From: Ceratodon purpureus
Taxonomy: Eukaryota > Streptophyta > Bryopsida > Pseudoditrichales > Ditrichaceae
Assembly: GCA_014871385.1 (NCBI GenBank)
Contig: CM026425.1
Coordinates: forward strand, 5,681,243-5,745,242
Length of the DNA: 64,000 bases
Direction of reading: 5' to 3'
Within the stretch, counting starts at the first letter, position 1. Every line of letters begins with the position of its first letter. The position numbers and the translations under genes were made by a program. This document shows, piece after piece, positions 39,105-50,068 of the stretch. Below the pieces are notes generated by a model. That model was not told the origin of the DNA. It did not search any database and saw only the letters and a program-made list of their open reading frames with translations.

Positions 39105-39158
39105 CAGTAGCACAATTAATGATACACACCTCAGTAGTTGGAGTAGCACGAGCAATGA
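39105..39158 (-). repeat. 27-bp tandem duplication containing a splice donor
   Basis: On the minus strand CTACTGAG followed by GTGTGTATCATTAATTGTG is repeated once with GTGAGTATC in the second copy. Each copy carries a usable GT donor after ACTGAG, 27 bp apart, so use of the second adds exactly nine in-frame codons. The second donor (GTGAGT) is the stronger match. Confidence 0.7.
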
Positions 39159-39796
39159 GCTCTTGGTCAACAGCAATCTCCCCATCCAACACTTCTAGAT
39201 GTTGGTTTAGCAAATTTGCAAACCCAGCCAATAAATCATCTTCTTGACTACGAGATACCTTGAGGCTGCACCTATCCCACCAAACATTCATCATCCTCAT
39301 ACCACTCATAAACCATGCCAAAGGTGCCTGCTCACAAGTAAACTGCACCAAAGCTCACAATTGCAACGCCGTGGTTCAACACCCCAAATACCCCTACCTG
39401 TGAATTTGCTCTAGCTTCAACTTCAAACCAAACACCTTCTCCCGCACGAGCCGCTTCTTATCAATAGAATGCGATTCCGGGAACACCCCCGCCTGAAAAC
39501 TTCGCGACCGCAACCCCTCCAATTCTAGTTCTTTCTGCTGGAGTTGCTCCCACAAAGCCTCCTTGTCCAACGAGGAGGCATCATTTCTGACAGCCTGCAC
39601 ATTGAAATCAAACGCTCAATGGCCAACCTCTACAAGCACTTCATTACAATCCTGACTTAGAAGTGAAAGATCCTCACCTTGTTACGGATGCTCTATTTAA
39701 TTGCATGCTCTATTTAATTGCTTCTATTATTGTAATAAGTATTTTAAAATTAAAAGAATATTTATGACTAATAATAATTCGTAAAAAAAAATTAAA

Positions 39797-40018
39797 TTAT
39801 GCTACAAATCCGCTCATGCCAGGTAATGCTAATGACGTCATTGAAAAACTACTGAACATAGGAAATATTTTAGGCATATAAATAGCTGTTTCACCCATTT
39901 GATCAAGAAAAATGGTACGTGTTCTATCATAACTTATTCGTGCTAGGAAAAAACGTGCAGCATCAATTAATCCATGAGAAATCATTTGTAAAATAGCTCC
40001 ATTAAGACCTAAATCCAA
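39797..40018 (-). pseudogene. ndhD: Plastid ndhD fragment
   Basis: The frame matches an internal stretch of NdhD, subunit 4 of the plastid NAD(P)H dehydrogenase: [14 protein letters not shown], then [12 protein letters not shown], then [12 protein letters not shown]. It stops directly after that last motif, whereas the real protein continues for well over 100 residues, and the N-terminal half is absent. Several replacements (for example Asp and Arg in the helix after SHGLI) are unlike functional copies. It is a nuclear plastid relic. Confidence 0.88.
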
Positions 40019-41115
40019 TACTCATTTACGTATTTTTCTAATTTTTTCCTTTAACTAAAATAAAGCAAAAGTGATAGCACTTAAAATTGCTATTTAATGA
40101 CGCAATCAAGCAAGAAAAGGTTCCTTGTCGGTGACCTTTCTTTCACCTCTCTGTCTCTAAAGCTTTCATAGAAATACTATAATACGTTTCTATACGATTT
40201 GCTGTTTTTTTTAAAAATAACATAAAGATAAAAAAGCATGCAAATTTATAGCTACTAAAAGTAATTAATCTACGATTTCTATTAATACTTAAATATATAA
40301 TATATTGAAGATATATAAATATTTAATAAACTACACAATATATTAAATGAACGTTAGAGAAAAAGATTACTCAAAATGAATAAGTATACGAAAACGTTCA
40401 GATAAAATTAATTTTTCATAGATGTACTGAATAGTATTTTTTTATTTTTTTTTCTTTGTAAAAAAATAAAATTTTGTATGTTTTAAATATTGTTTCAAGT
40501 TTTAAAAAAAATATATTAATAAGTTTTCTAATTTAATAAATTCTATTGATTGATTTGGGTTAAATTAAATTATTTTTCTTTGTATTTTTTTTTTTCATAA
40601 AAAACGGATTAAATTTAATTAATGAATTTAACAATTTATTAAAATTAAAATGATGTAAATATAATAGCTTTTAGAATTAAATTTTTTGAAGTGTTTAAAC
40701 AGTAAAATTTTATATATTTGTGATTGAATATTTAAATTTTTATTTTGTATTTTAGAAAAATAAAATAAAACATGTTTATTAGATAATAAATCTTTTTTTT
40801 CCAATTTTATAGATTTATTTTTTATTAATTGATTATATGTTAATTTATATTTTTTTATTCTTGGAATTGAAAGAACAAAATAAAAGAATAAAATTACTAT
40901 ATTAATTTCTAAAAGTACATGCTAAATTTAACTTTTAGAAATTTATCAATATTTATAAAAAAATTATTTTGCATCAAGTTTTATTAAATGAAATGACATA
41001 ATTATTATTAAAAAACAAATGGCTTTCTATAATGAAATTGAATTTTTTTGGTAAAGCTGTAAAAGATATTTTTTGTTTTTATTTTTCTATACGTTTTTTA
41101 AGTAATCCACCCTAC

Positions 41116-41137
41116 AATATGGAGTAAAAAGCCAAAA
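41116..41137 (+). pseudogene. rps12: Plastid rps12 3'-end remnant
   Basis: CAATATGGAGTAAAAAGCC resembles the last codons of plastid rps12 (YGVKKPK-stop) with one A missing from the A-run. Its position just upstream of rps7 in the same orientation fits the plastid gene order. The match is short and rests mainly on that context. Confidence 0.55.
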
Positions 41138-41193
41138 TTTATATTTATTTATTTTTTCATTTTAATAAATTATTTAAATATTTTTTTAATGTT

Positions 41194-41529
41194 ATGTCCC
41201 GTCGCACTACTATAGAAAAAAGGAAAAAAACAGGAAAATTTGATCCAATTTATCGTAATCGATTAGTTAATATGATGGTTAATTGCATTATTAAACATGG
41301 AAAAAAATCATTAGCTCACCGAATTCTTTACAAAGCAATGAAAAATATTAAACAAAAAAGTTAAAATAAAAAATCCATTATCTGTTTTACGTCAAGCTAT
41401 ACGTAGAGTAACCCCTAATGTAACATTAAAAGCAAGATGTGTAGGTGGATCTACTCATCAAGTACCAATTGAAATAAAGTTTGTGCAAGGAAAAGCTCTT
41501 ACTATTTGTTGCTTATTAGGAGCCTCAAT
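41194..41529 (+). pseudogene. rps7: Plastid rps7 remnant, frameshifted and truncated
   Basis: The frame starts at an ATG and gives ribosomal protein S7 motifs [14 protein letters not shown] and [19 protein letters not shown], stops at 41362 through what looks like one extra T, and resumes in another frame with [29 protein letters not shown] and LLGAS. The last roughly 50 residues are absent. Plastid bS7-type protein of the 30S subunit; here non-functional. Confidence 0.9.
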
Positions 41530-41577
41530 AACAGCAGGCGCCGTAGACAATCTCTGATCTTTTGGGCATCAGTTAAG

Positions 41578-41803
41578 ACAGTTGCAGCGATTGAAGCTCA
41601 GATCACATGTAAATTATATAAGCAAGTTAAGTTGTGCATGGGATGAGCTTGAGTTTGATGATGCAAAGATCAATTCATGTGCCGATGTAGATTAGAAAAA
41701 TGTTGTCGAAGATGATGAGATCCATTTCTTCCAGTGGTAACAACGCCATGTTGGTGGATTGTTGCAATAGTTGCAAGACAAAGGGCTGCCATTTTGAGGC
41801 AGT
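41578..41803 (+). repeat. Diverged gene relic, copy 1
   Basis: Shares with 43359-43568 the anchors CAGTTGCAGCG, a GTTGTGCATG block, a GTAGATTAGA block and a 3' end CATTTTGAGGCAGT. The 3' part reads NAMLVDCCNSCK...GCHFEAV and then a stop. It begins within 50 bp of the end of the plastid rps7 remnant. Family not recognised. Confidence 0.6.
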
Positions 41804-42379
41804 GTAAATTTGTAGTTTTGTATTTTTGTTGGAGGATTTAGACAGACAAATTAATTCTAACAAGAATTTGTTATGATGAGCCAACAAAGCATGTTCAAGA
41901 ACTCAAGATTGGCTTATTTAAGATGATTTAATTATTGTACTTTACTACTTTGACAACTATGGACTCCTTTATCCAAAGAATAGTGAACCATTGATGTAGT
42001 AATATGTATTTGTGAGAAATTCAGTCTTACTGTCCAATTTCTTTGTGTTTTAACTTGATTGTTTGTTAAATTGGATAAAAACAATTTTCTAACATCAAAC
42101 TAAGTCAATTTGAAACATATGTTATTATGAATTAAAGTTATTTAATTTGAAACATATGTTTTTGTAAATCACATAGTTTTAATTTCTTCAAACATGTAAC
42201 TTTTGTACAAAGTTATTGAAAATTAGACCTCTCAATGTGAAAGTAGTTAAGGATTTGGTATCTTGTAACTTATAAGCTAGGATGATACTAGTCATCGAAG
42301 TCACAAAGTACTAAATGTATTTTAAAACTCACATAGTCATTTTAAGTTTTAATGCAATATATCTCATCACGTTAGAGGG

Positions 42380-42745
42380 TTAATAATCTAGTGCCGGAAG
42401 AGGCACCTGCAGTATTGCAGAGACATTGAGCTGGCCCATCGAGATTCTTCTTCGCTTGATCATGGTTCTGGGAGTGTCTGTACAGTTCCGAGTACGTCGT
42501 GCACACAATGATCGGATGCTTGGCAATGAGTTTTTTCTTGCACTTCTGGTTTCCATGATTCTCACGCCGATGGCTGTGGAGATCCGCTCTTCGTCGTCCA
42601 GGATTGCTTGCGCGGTGGCTTCCCAGTTCATCATGCGACGGTACCAGTTGTGTGTCTTGGCTTTAGACAGCAGCTTCTTCTTCTTCATGTGAGTCCCCTT
42701 TTTCTGAATCAGGGGAGCCATGGTTGTTGTTGTTGATGGGTCCAT
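42380..42745 (-). CDS. Small basic protein of unknown function, single exon
   Basis: ATG 42745 opens a 121-residue frame. The product is basic and Ser/Thr/Arg-rich, with LLSKAKTHNWYRRMMNWEA and DDEERISTAIGVRIMETR as its most structured parts; no signal peptide or membrane segment is seen and I do not recognise it. Support comes mainly from its promoter: TATAAAA at 42894-42888, a pyrimidine-rich start region, and a roughly 115-nt CT-rich leader without an upstream ATG in good context. It lies between the two copies of the relic repeat. Confidence 0.5.
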   Translation of the reverse strand: MDPSTTTTMAPLIQKKGTHMKKKKLLSKAKTHNWYRRMMNWEATAQAILDDEERISTAIGVRIMETRSARKNSLPSIRSLCARRTRNCTDTPRTMIKRRRISMGQLNVSAILQVPLPALDY

Positions 42746-42887
42746 CTTTGTGATTTACAAACAAGTGACTTGAGAGTATGATTCGGAAGTGAGAGGAGGG
42801 TGAGGAGAATATGGAAGAATGGGTGAGAGTGGGACTTGGCATGGGGAGAAGAATTGAAAATGAGAAGAATGGGAAGAAGGGAGAGCA

Positions 42888-42894
42888 TTTTATA
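42888..42894 (-). promoter_or_regulatory. TATA box of the small gene
   Basis: CCCTATAAAATG on the minus strand, followed about 30 bp later by a CT-rich tract (CCTTCTTCCCATTCTTC) like plant transcription starts, and 143 bp before the ATG at 42745. This is the clearest core promoter in the window. Confidence 0.75.
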
Positions 42895-42993
42895 GGGAGC
42901 CTTTGGCTTGTCCAGCAAGGCAAAGTTTCACTTGTTCACCAAGGGAAAGTTCGGGATTTTTAGGGAGCATTTCGCTTGTCCGCCAAGCAAAAG
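42894..42993. repeat. 33-bp repeated motif in the small gene's promoter
   Basis: TAGGGAGC-C/A-TTT-G/C-GCTTGTCC followed by (A/G)(G/C)CAAG and CAAAG occurs at about 42894-42926 and 42961-42993, a spacing of 67 bp. The first copy overlaps the TATA box. An extra partial CTTGTTCACCAAGG lies between them. These may be regulatory elements or a local duplication. Confidence 0.7.
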
Positions 42994-43358
42994 ATCTTCA
43001 CCACAATAGTTCCAAAACTTATGGGGTAACCCTTGCATACATAATGGTGTCAAAAATTCTACAACCACCATATACAACATCATGATTAAAGCTTTAACAT
43101 TTTGCCAAATTTGATATTATTTAGTTTTAAAGTACAAGGAGCAAATTTGTAAAACCTATCTATTTTCATTTAATATATTAGCTATCTTTATGATATTCTT
43201 TTTATAGTCATGTTTTTGGGCCTGTGGGAGGAGATCAGGCTGGTGTGTGTGCGACGAAGACGATCACATTCTCGGCGTCATGATAGATGTGCTGCAGAAT
43301 CTGATACCAAGCTACGAGTATAACAACCAGATTTTGATATACTGATCGTGAAGACATT

Positions 43359-43568
43359 GACAGTTGCAGCGTTTGAAGTGGTATGTGAATAGCAGGTTGT
43401 GCATGAAATGAACTCGAGCTTGCTTGATTGATGCCCAAAAGATCAAGGTTGTGCAGACCTGTGTAGATTAGACGAATATTGTAGGAGATCAATATCTCCC
43501 ACCGGCAATAGCATGTTCAAGGTGGACTGTACTAATTGCAAGCCCGGAGGCTGGCATTTTGAGGCAGT
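43359..43568 (+). repeat. Diverged gene relic, copy 2
   Basis: The better preserved partner of 41578-41803, in the same orientation. Its 3' part reads GNSMFKVDCTNCKPGGWHFEAV and continues open to 43743. The shared core V-D-C-x2/3-C-K-x3-G-W/C-H-F-E-A-V suggests a former protein-coding exon. Family not recognised. Confidence 0.6.
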
Positions 43569-43743
43569 ATATAATGTGAAGGTCTTATTCTTTTGTCAAA
43601 CATCTGCATCTTGCATATATGAGACATGTTTTGGTTTTCCTGATTATAATGTAGTCTTTGATCTGATGATCACCTTGCAGTGGACGGTGTGTATTTTTTG
43701 TATGATCTTTTGGGCACCAGCTAGATTTTGTAGAGTAGACTAG

Positions 43744-46700
43744 GTTCTGTCGATTTATTTTTTATTTATAATATATTAGGCTCAGGAATTTAACTTAGTC
43801 CGCAATGGTGTGGTTCTTTAGAAGAACTATGAATCGATGTGTGTAATCCGTGGTGATGAATCATGTTTTGTGTGGATAAATTCTGGATTGATCCCGTTTC
43901 GGCTAGTGGAATTATTAATGACAGTTTAATTATGCAATTTTTCTTGGAGGTAAATTCTCAAATTCTTAGGTACGGATGGAACTCGTCGTCTCGGTTGTGG
44001 CGACTTCAGTGCCGTCATAAGGCAAATTACTCGGTGCAGTTCAAGTGAAGAATGTGAACCGATTTTTCATTAGCATTTTATATCAAATGTTAATCCTTAA
44101 TTCCAGAAACGTTACAAATATGATGGCATTCTTCTCCCACAATCGTGTTCACGACTCATCTACTCTCGTCAAATGTAAAGATCAATATACCAGTAGTGCA
44201 CTCGGTGAATATGTTCGTAGCCGCCTGTAGATCAATATTGAGTGGGCTTGACATTGGATGCGCCAACTTCACCAAAACTTGGGCGGATAGTGCTGGTTGA
44301 AGTTCTTCGTTGGATACTGCATATTCAATCTAGTTGGTAGAAAATGCTTCTGCCTTGCTCCAGCTCCACCATTGAATCATACCAACTTAATAAAATGAAT
44401 TGCTTGCCGCTTGCACACGACATCGACAGATACCGCTTCGAATAACGAGAAGGGAAAATATACAGCCTAGAGATGTAACAGCTATTGTACTGCACACATG
44501 TTTAAACTCTCGAAGATGATAAAAGCATTGCAAATAGATTGGGTTTTAGACACCCATTGAAATCAGCAAATGAAAGATCAGTGAATTTCGTGATCTTCTC
44601 CTTGCGAATGACCAAATTTTACCATGGGTATTGTCCTAACGGCTTGAATCAGTTTACATTGGTGACGCTTATTTGATCATAGCAAGTGAGCTTGCAGATT
44701 ATAATCAACTATGACGGCCAGAGTGCCGTTGTCATGCTCCACAGCTGCCGGAAGGTAGTATCCGGCTCTGGCCACCCTAAGATAATCTTGCAGAGTTGAG
44801 AGCAAGCAGATCGAGCTACGACTCATACACCCACAGTTGGGTTGAGCTGGAGCATGAAGTCCTTCCTTCAAGGAAAACATATGTCAATGATCCCACGTCG
44901 TAAAATCGAGGTGAGTGCCGCTAGCTCATTTAGGTATATAAACTACTCTTGCATATCACGCGGCTACAAGATAGCATATTCAGGAACCCCAGTACTGTCC
45001 CACACCAGACATGTGTCCCCGACTAGATTAAGAGTCAAGGCCTTTATACTTAACTAAGTGGAGCAGAAGATGCCTGAATCATGCCTTCGTGTGGGATTGT
45101 GATTAAAACTAGTAGTTACATTCCCTAAACTACTTTCATGTCACTAAACAATTTACTTGGAAGAATTGAAGTTCTATAAAGGAGGCCCAAATTGAGCCGG
45201 AAAATGATTTGGTTGGGCGTTGGCCTCAGATTCTTGTGATCGAATGCAGCACTAGTACATGGACGTAATTATGTAACCAGGTCATTTCAAAATATATCAA
45301 CCACATGTAAATTGTTCCGGACTTCTGATCAGTCATGACGTTGTTCAGTAGTGTGTATTCAATTTGCAACATTCGAATTGCTCATCGATCTTTTTTTTTT
45401 AAACATCCCATGATAATTGTGTTCGGAATCTGATGAGACAAAGTGATGCTCCAACGTCGCAGTCATAACACCTTCTTTTCTTCAATGTGTTTAGTTTGCC
45501 TCAGTTTAGTAATTGCGTCATGAGGCCAAGAAGCTGGTTAATTATTCTTCAAGCTGGTTGCATGAAGCCAAGAAGAAGCCTGTTATAAATTATTCTTCAA
45601 GCTGGTGGCATGTTGGTACATACCCTGCGCACGATTCCCAGCATGAGGAGTAGTACCAATCATCACAACTCGGAGAAGAGGTGGGTGACGCGGGAACCGG
45701 GGTAAACCAACCAGCTGCAGTAACGTTGGGGTGGGCCTCGTGAAGCTACGCAGGGCAGTTGGTGAGATCAGCAGGACCTGCAATCTTAAAGGCCTGGATC
45801 AGTCTTGACAACGATGGAGACGTGACTCTCACATGGCTCCCCCTCTTGCACCTTCTTCCAGTTTCTTACTTCGGCCAGGAAGAATTCAGTTGCAGCCCCG
45901 GGAGTTGCAGGATCATGTGATAGAATTTCTGGCTACTACTAGGGACTGGAAGAGAATTTATAAGCATAGACCCAAACTCATGATCATTACGGAAGATTGA
46001 CAGGTTCTTAATTAGAGATGACTCGGTTTTGCCTAGGCCGTGATAAGATCGATGTGTTGTCAATTCAATTGCCGGAGGGTGCTGATCAAGATCCACAATC
46101 TTGTAGCGAAACTGCTCTAGCTAATGTTGGTTGGTGGAGAGTGTTCATCAGACAATTCCGTTCTTTGCACTACACTTCATGCTCACACCGAAGATCAACT
46201 CTCGTCAAGTGGAAGTAATTTTTTGAGTATGCCGAGCAGCTTGCTTAAAAAACGATCATCGTTCGAGGTGAGTCTGATTCTCTGAGCTATTATCACTTCG
46301 ATTTTTGAATATTCATGATTGTTTTTATTTATTTTTCATTCACCGAATCATTGTCTCTTCGGTTGTCACTTTGATGAGCGCCAATATTGAAAGGAAGGAA
46401 CAACCGGTTATATGATGATCAGTTGTAGGCAATGAATCAGAGAACTTGTCAATGTCATTACTCATTGACAACGTCGACCCTTGTTGGTGACACATCACAA
46501 CAACCAGCAGGATAATTTCTGTAGCACTTGGTCAATCATATCCGCTTGAGCATACATCTCACAACCTCTGCTAAAGAGCCACAGATTAGGCGATGATGTA
46601 GATATTCGCAACCAGCATGAGTGAAAAAACTCTTGATTCTAATCCCACTGAGCAAGGAGAGTTTAGGCTCATCAATTGATACATTCATAAAACGCAAACG

Positions 46701-47443
46701 CATAGCCTCCGATTGCTCTGCTCTGCAATGCAATTCTTATTCTTCTCCTCAACTAAACACCCAATGTAAAATTCGTAGAAGAAAACGAGATGTCTTGTAT
46801 CATCGAACCACTAACCGTCCTCCGCTCAAAACCCTTCACCCGCAATGCCATAATCTCCGCAATGCCATAATCCCCGGGAGACAGCAACCCGCACATCACC
46901 GAATTTCTTTACTCCATAAACTATCAACTCACACCTCCAGAAACCATCACCGTAGACGAATCCGAAACCTTCTCCTCCATCCGAAGTAGTTCAAATTGAT
47001 CCTGGACCTTGAAAACCGCACTCATCTAAGGACACCGAGCCGATCGAGAAATGACAGAAACGAGCAGATTGAAATGGTAGATTGATGTTCGCCCATGTCG
47101 GAGAGGGAGGGAACCATCTGGGCCCATGATGCCTGGCACAATTCTCGAGAGCCGATCACATGACTCCTGTTTTGTGGTCGTCGTCCGCTGCGCACCCACC
47201 ACTTGGCAACCTCCAAACATCTCGTACGCTCACTGCCAGTTCGCCAAACTCATGCTCCTCTCCTCCGTCCGTTGGCGCTCATCTCTACTCCACAGATCAC
47301 CGGGCAATTCGTTTCTCTGGGAATGATTCTCTCCGTTTCTCTCATCTTAAGAAGTAGAAGACATTGTGGTAGTTTTTTGTTCAGGGCTAAGTTAGCAAAG
47401 TTTTGATCCGAGGACATCGATCCTCAATTTGCATCTGCCCGTC
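43744..47443. other. Intergenic, no convincing gene
   Basis: Only short frames occur. An exon-like frame at 46790-46997 (start MSCIIEPLTVLRSKPF, later GDSNPHITEFLYSINYQL) is interrupted by one TAA at a 17-bp tandem duplication (46841-46874). An imperfect duplication of about 45 bp lies at 45521-45610. The right end should contain the MEX1 promoter and 5' UTR. Confidence 0.5.
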
Positions 47444-50068
47444 ATGGCTATGGCGGCACAAGCACTGTGTTACTTGGATGCCAAGGTGCAGCGCAATGCT
47501 GAGATCATTCCCAGGCATCCTGTTTCTGCTCGATCGCATACAGGAATGCGCTTGCGGAGATTTTCGGTTAATTTGGAGAGGAGTGATGGTTTGGTGATTA
47601 GCCGAAGTGGATTTCTCGGAGTTGGGTTTGTGCGAGGATCATCGGGTGATGTGGTTCAGAGGAGGAAGAGACGAACACCCGCAGCGTCGCTCCGTGAAGA
47701 AACGAACTCTGGGTTGGTTAAGGTTGTCGCAAGGGCACGAAGAATTCTCTCACTTTTTTTGCTCAGTAGCTTGCATTTTTGAGGAAGGATTGGTTGACTG
47801 ATGGGATTGTGATGGATTGTGGTTCAGGAGGAGTTGCCTTCGGAGCAGTACAAGCAATGGGACGCACTGACGGCCCGGATCGCTGATTCTGCGACTGTGG
47901 CGTTCTTACTGCTCCAACTGCCGCAGATAGTTCTCAACACGCAGAACCTCGTCTCGGGAAACCATGTCGCGCTTACTGCTATTCCATGGATGGTATGGGT
48001 CGGATCCTTGTGGTTTGGGTTATGTTGTTGTGATGGTGTTTGTGAAATGCGGAATGTGATCATGGGGGTTGGAATTGCAGGGCCAGTTGACGGGGCTGCT
48101 GGGGAACTTGTCCCTGCTTTCGTACTTTGCGGGGAAGAAGGAGCGGGGAGCGACGGTGGTGCAAGCTGTGGGGGTTGTGTCCACTGGGGTTGTGCTGTCG
48201 CAGCTTGCGTTGGGAGGTGCAATGCCAGTGCCGGTTTTTCTGGGTACTGCCTGCGTGGTTGTTCTGGGGCTTCTTCTCAACTGGTTGAGCTACTTCAATA
48301 AGCTTAGCCCTGGCTTGTGGCACTTGTGGGGCGATGCTGTCACTGTGGGTGGGCTTACCGTGCTTCCTCAGGTGCTGATTCTATCTCCATTCCGTTACTT
48401 CTTCTTGTTGCCATGAATTTGAATGTGCAGAACGAGAATTGTGGCTTCATGTCAACAGTTTCACTGCATTGAATTGTTTGTAAAGTTGCAGATTATTTCT
48501 TTAGAAAATGCACATGAGTGCAGTAAAATTGTACTATGCAGAGGGACTGCGAGTGAGTTTCATTTGAAGCGTTTGTTTGTCTTTTTGATACCTTTAGGGA
48601 ATTTCTGTTTGATTGAGGATGTTGTTTTTTCAGGTCATGTGGTCCACATTCGTACCATACGTTCCTCCGTCTATTCTTCCTGGGAGTATTTTCGGCGGGT
48701 TTGCGTTAATTCTGGTCATGCTGGTAAGCAGCTTTGTACCGATTTTTCATGTTGTTGGGGGGATTTCGGTCACAAATTGCATCTATGATTTAATGGATCT
48801 TGATGTTGGGTTAGCCTTCATTTACAGTGATGATTGCATGGCAGGCTCGGCTCAACAAGTTGCCACCAGCAGTATTGAAGTTCTACGCAGGGCTCTCAGC
48901 ATGGACAGCAACTCTTCTCTTTATGTGGGGTCCTGTGGCACAAGCGGTATGTTCTCGGCACACGATCTTTCCATTACCTGACCACTGTCTTCTTTCCTGA
49001 TAGTGAACCGATTTTCTAATTTTTTCCTTCACAAAGACTTATAGTTACGTGTTCGTGGTCTTGTTGGACAGTGGTCGAATTACTTGAATCCTGCCAATAT
49101 TAAGGGCTTGTCAGTTCTTACCATCTTGCTCGCCATGGCCGGGAATGGTCTACTGCTGCCGAGGGCACTCTTCACCCGCGACCTCATGTGGTAAGATCTT
49201 TCATCAGGTGCAGTACGTTTTCGTTCCTAGGATACAAATGGGGTGCATTGTTAGTGGGACACTACGTTGGATTGTGGGACGAGTGAACCGTCATAGGAAG
49301 TACTGGATTCTATAACGAAGATGAGCTTCACGGTGTTGGTATTGGAGATAAGCCGAACTGAAGTTCTGTGTGATGCCAGGTTTACAGGTTCATCTTGGGG
49401 TACTCTGCTTCAGGGTTGGGGAATCCTTGTTACCATGTTTGTGTAAGCAAATTTGAACCACATTCTTCCATATAACCCTGAGTTTGCTCTGGACTAATGC
49501 CAGGAGAATTTGTAATCTATATTATGATCCAATATTTTGTTAAGCATATATGTTCTAGTTTTCAAGTCAGACATAGTGTTCAGTGCTTGGTGTAGTGTTT
49601 GACAGCTATTGAGAGCTCGAAACCTGAATGTTATCTGATCGAAGCTCGACATCCAATATTTTGATAATAGTGTAGTGCAAAACCATTGAGATGATTGTTT
49701 GGTATCAACTTGCAGGTTTCAAGTGATCAATGATGCTTCTTTCTACGGAGTTAGTGCTGTGCTTGCGCTTTGGTTAGGTAATCCTCCTGCTTTTGCTGTT
49801 TTCTCTCATGAGGCCACTCTCTATCAAACTTGGTTTAGTTGCTGAAATTGTCGGATCACGTCGAATCTTGTGCATGAAGTGGATGGAAAGGAGAGTTTAA
49901 GAGAAAGCTTTGGGATTATGCGTTTCGAAGCTTGGGGGTTATTGTTTGACCTAGGTTTACTTCTCTATCTATGCAGGCTGGATGCTTGTCAACGACGCAA
50001 AAGCTTACTCGTTGCCATCCCCCTTCGTACCATTGTTTGAACTGATCACTGGAAGTCGGCCTACATAG
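47444..50068 (+). CDS. MEX1: Plastid maltose exporter MEX1
   Basis: Inner-envelope transporter that exports maltose, the main product of night-time starch breakdown, from plastid to cytosol. Nine exons join in frame: 47444-47722, 47828-47992, 48081-48371, 48634-48723, 48845-48946, 49072-49190, 49380-49442, 49716-49777 and 49977-50068, giving 420 residues, near the usual length. Family motifs: FLLLQLPQIVLNTQNLVSGN, GQLTGLLGNLSLLSYFAGKK, TVGGLTVLPQVMWSTFVPYV, SAWTATLLFMWGPVAQ, NYLNPANIKGLS and GNGLLLPRALFTRDLMW. About eight or nine hydrophobic segments follow an Arg/Ser-rich N terminus of about 95 residues that fits a transit peptide. The donor at 47722 (AAG/GTTGTC) is weak, but it is the only nearby donor found in the right phase. 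Confidence 0.96.

Larger units (their letters stand above)
37953..39691 (-). pseudogene. 5'-truncated gene with SANT-like C terminus and 9-residue repeats
   Basis: Six minus-strand exons join in frame: about 39691-39678, 39594-39398, 39271-39130 (or 39103), 39012-38950, 38827-38766 and 38625-37953, about 383 codons ending in a stop. The first exon is reduced to about five codons (SIRNK) and runs straight into an in-frame stop in the AT-rich DNA, so the N terminus is missing. The preserved part starts with a Leu/Glu-rich helix (DKEALWEQLQQKELELEGL), then a helical segment (DDLLAGFANLLNQHLEVLD), then a Pro/Glu/Asp repeat region, and ends with a segment (FPWKQILESL, then QIRDCFENINRKL) resembling a Myb/SANT helix-turn-helix. 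The family is not identified. It may be a decayed gene, or intact apart from a misassembled 5' end. Confidence 0.55.
39700..41530. other. Nuclear insertion of plastid DNA (NUPT), rearranged
   Basis: A second AT-rich patch contains recognisable pieces of three plastid genes: ndhD (minus), the end of rps12 and most of rps7 (plus). rps12 3' end followed by rps7 is the normal plastid order; ndhD next to them is not, so the insert is a mosaic or was rearranged. Frame breaks show it no longer works. The stretch 40040-41110 between them is A/T-rich and unassigned. The left edge carries a 17-bp direct repeat (ATGCTCTATTTAATTGC twice, about 39689-39721). Confidence 0.8.
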
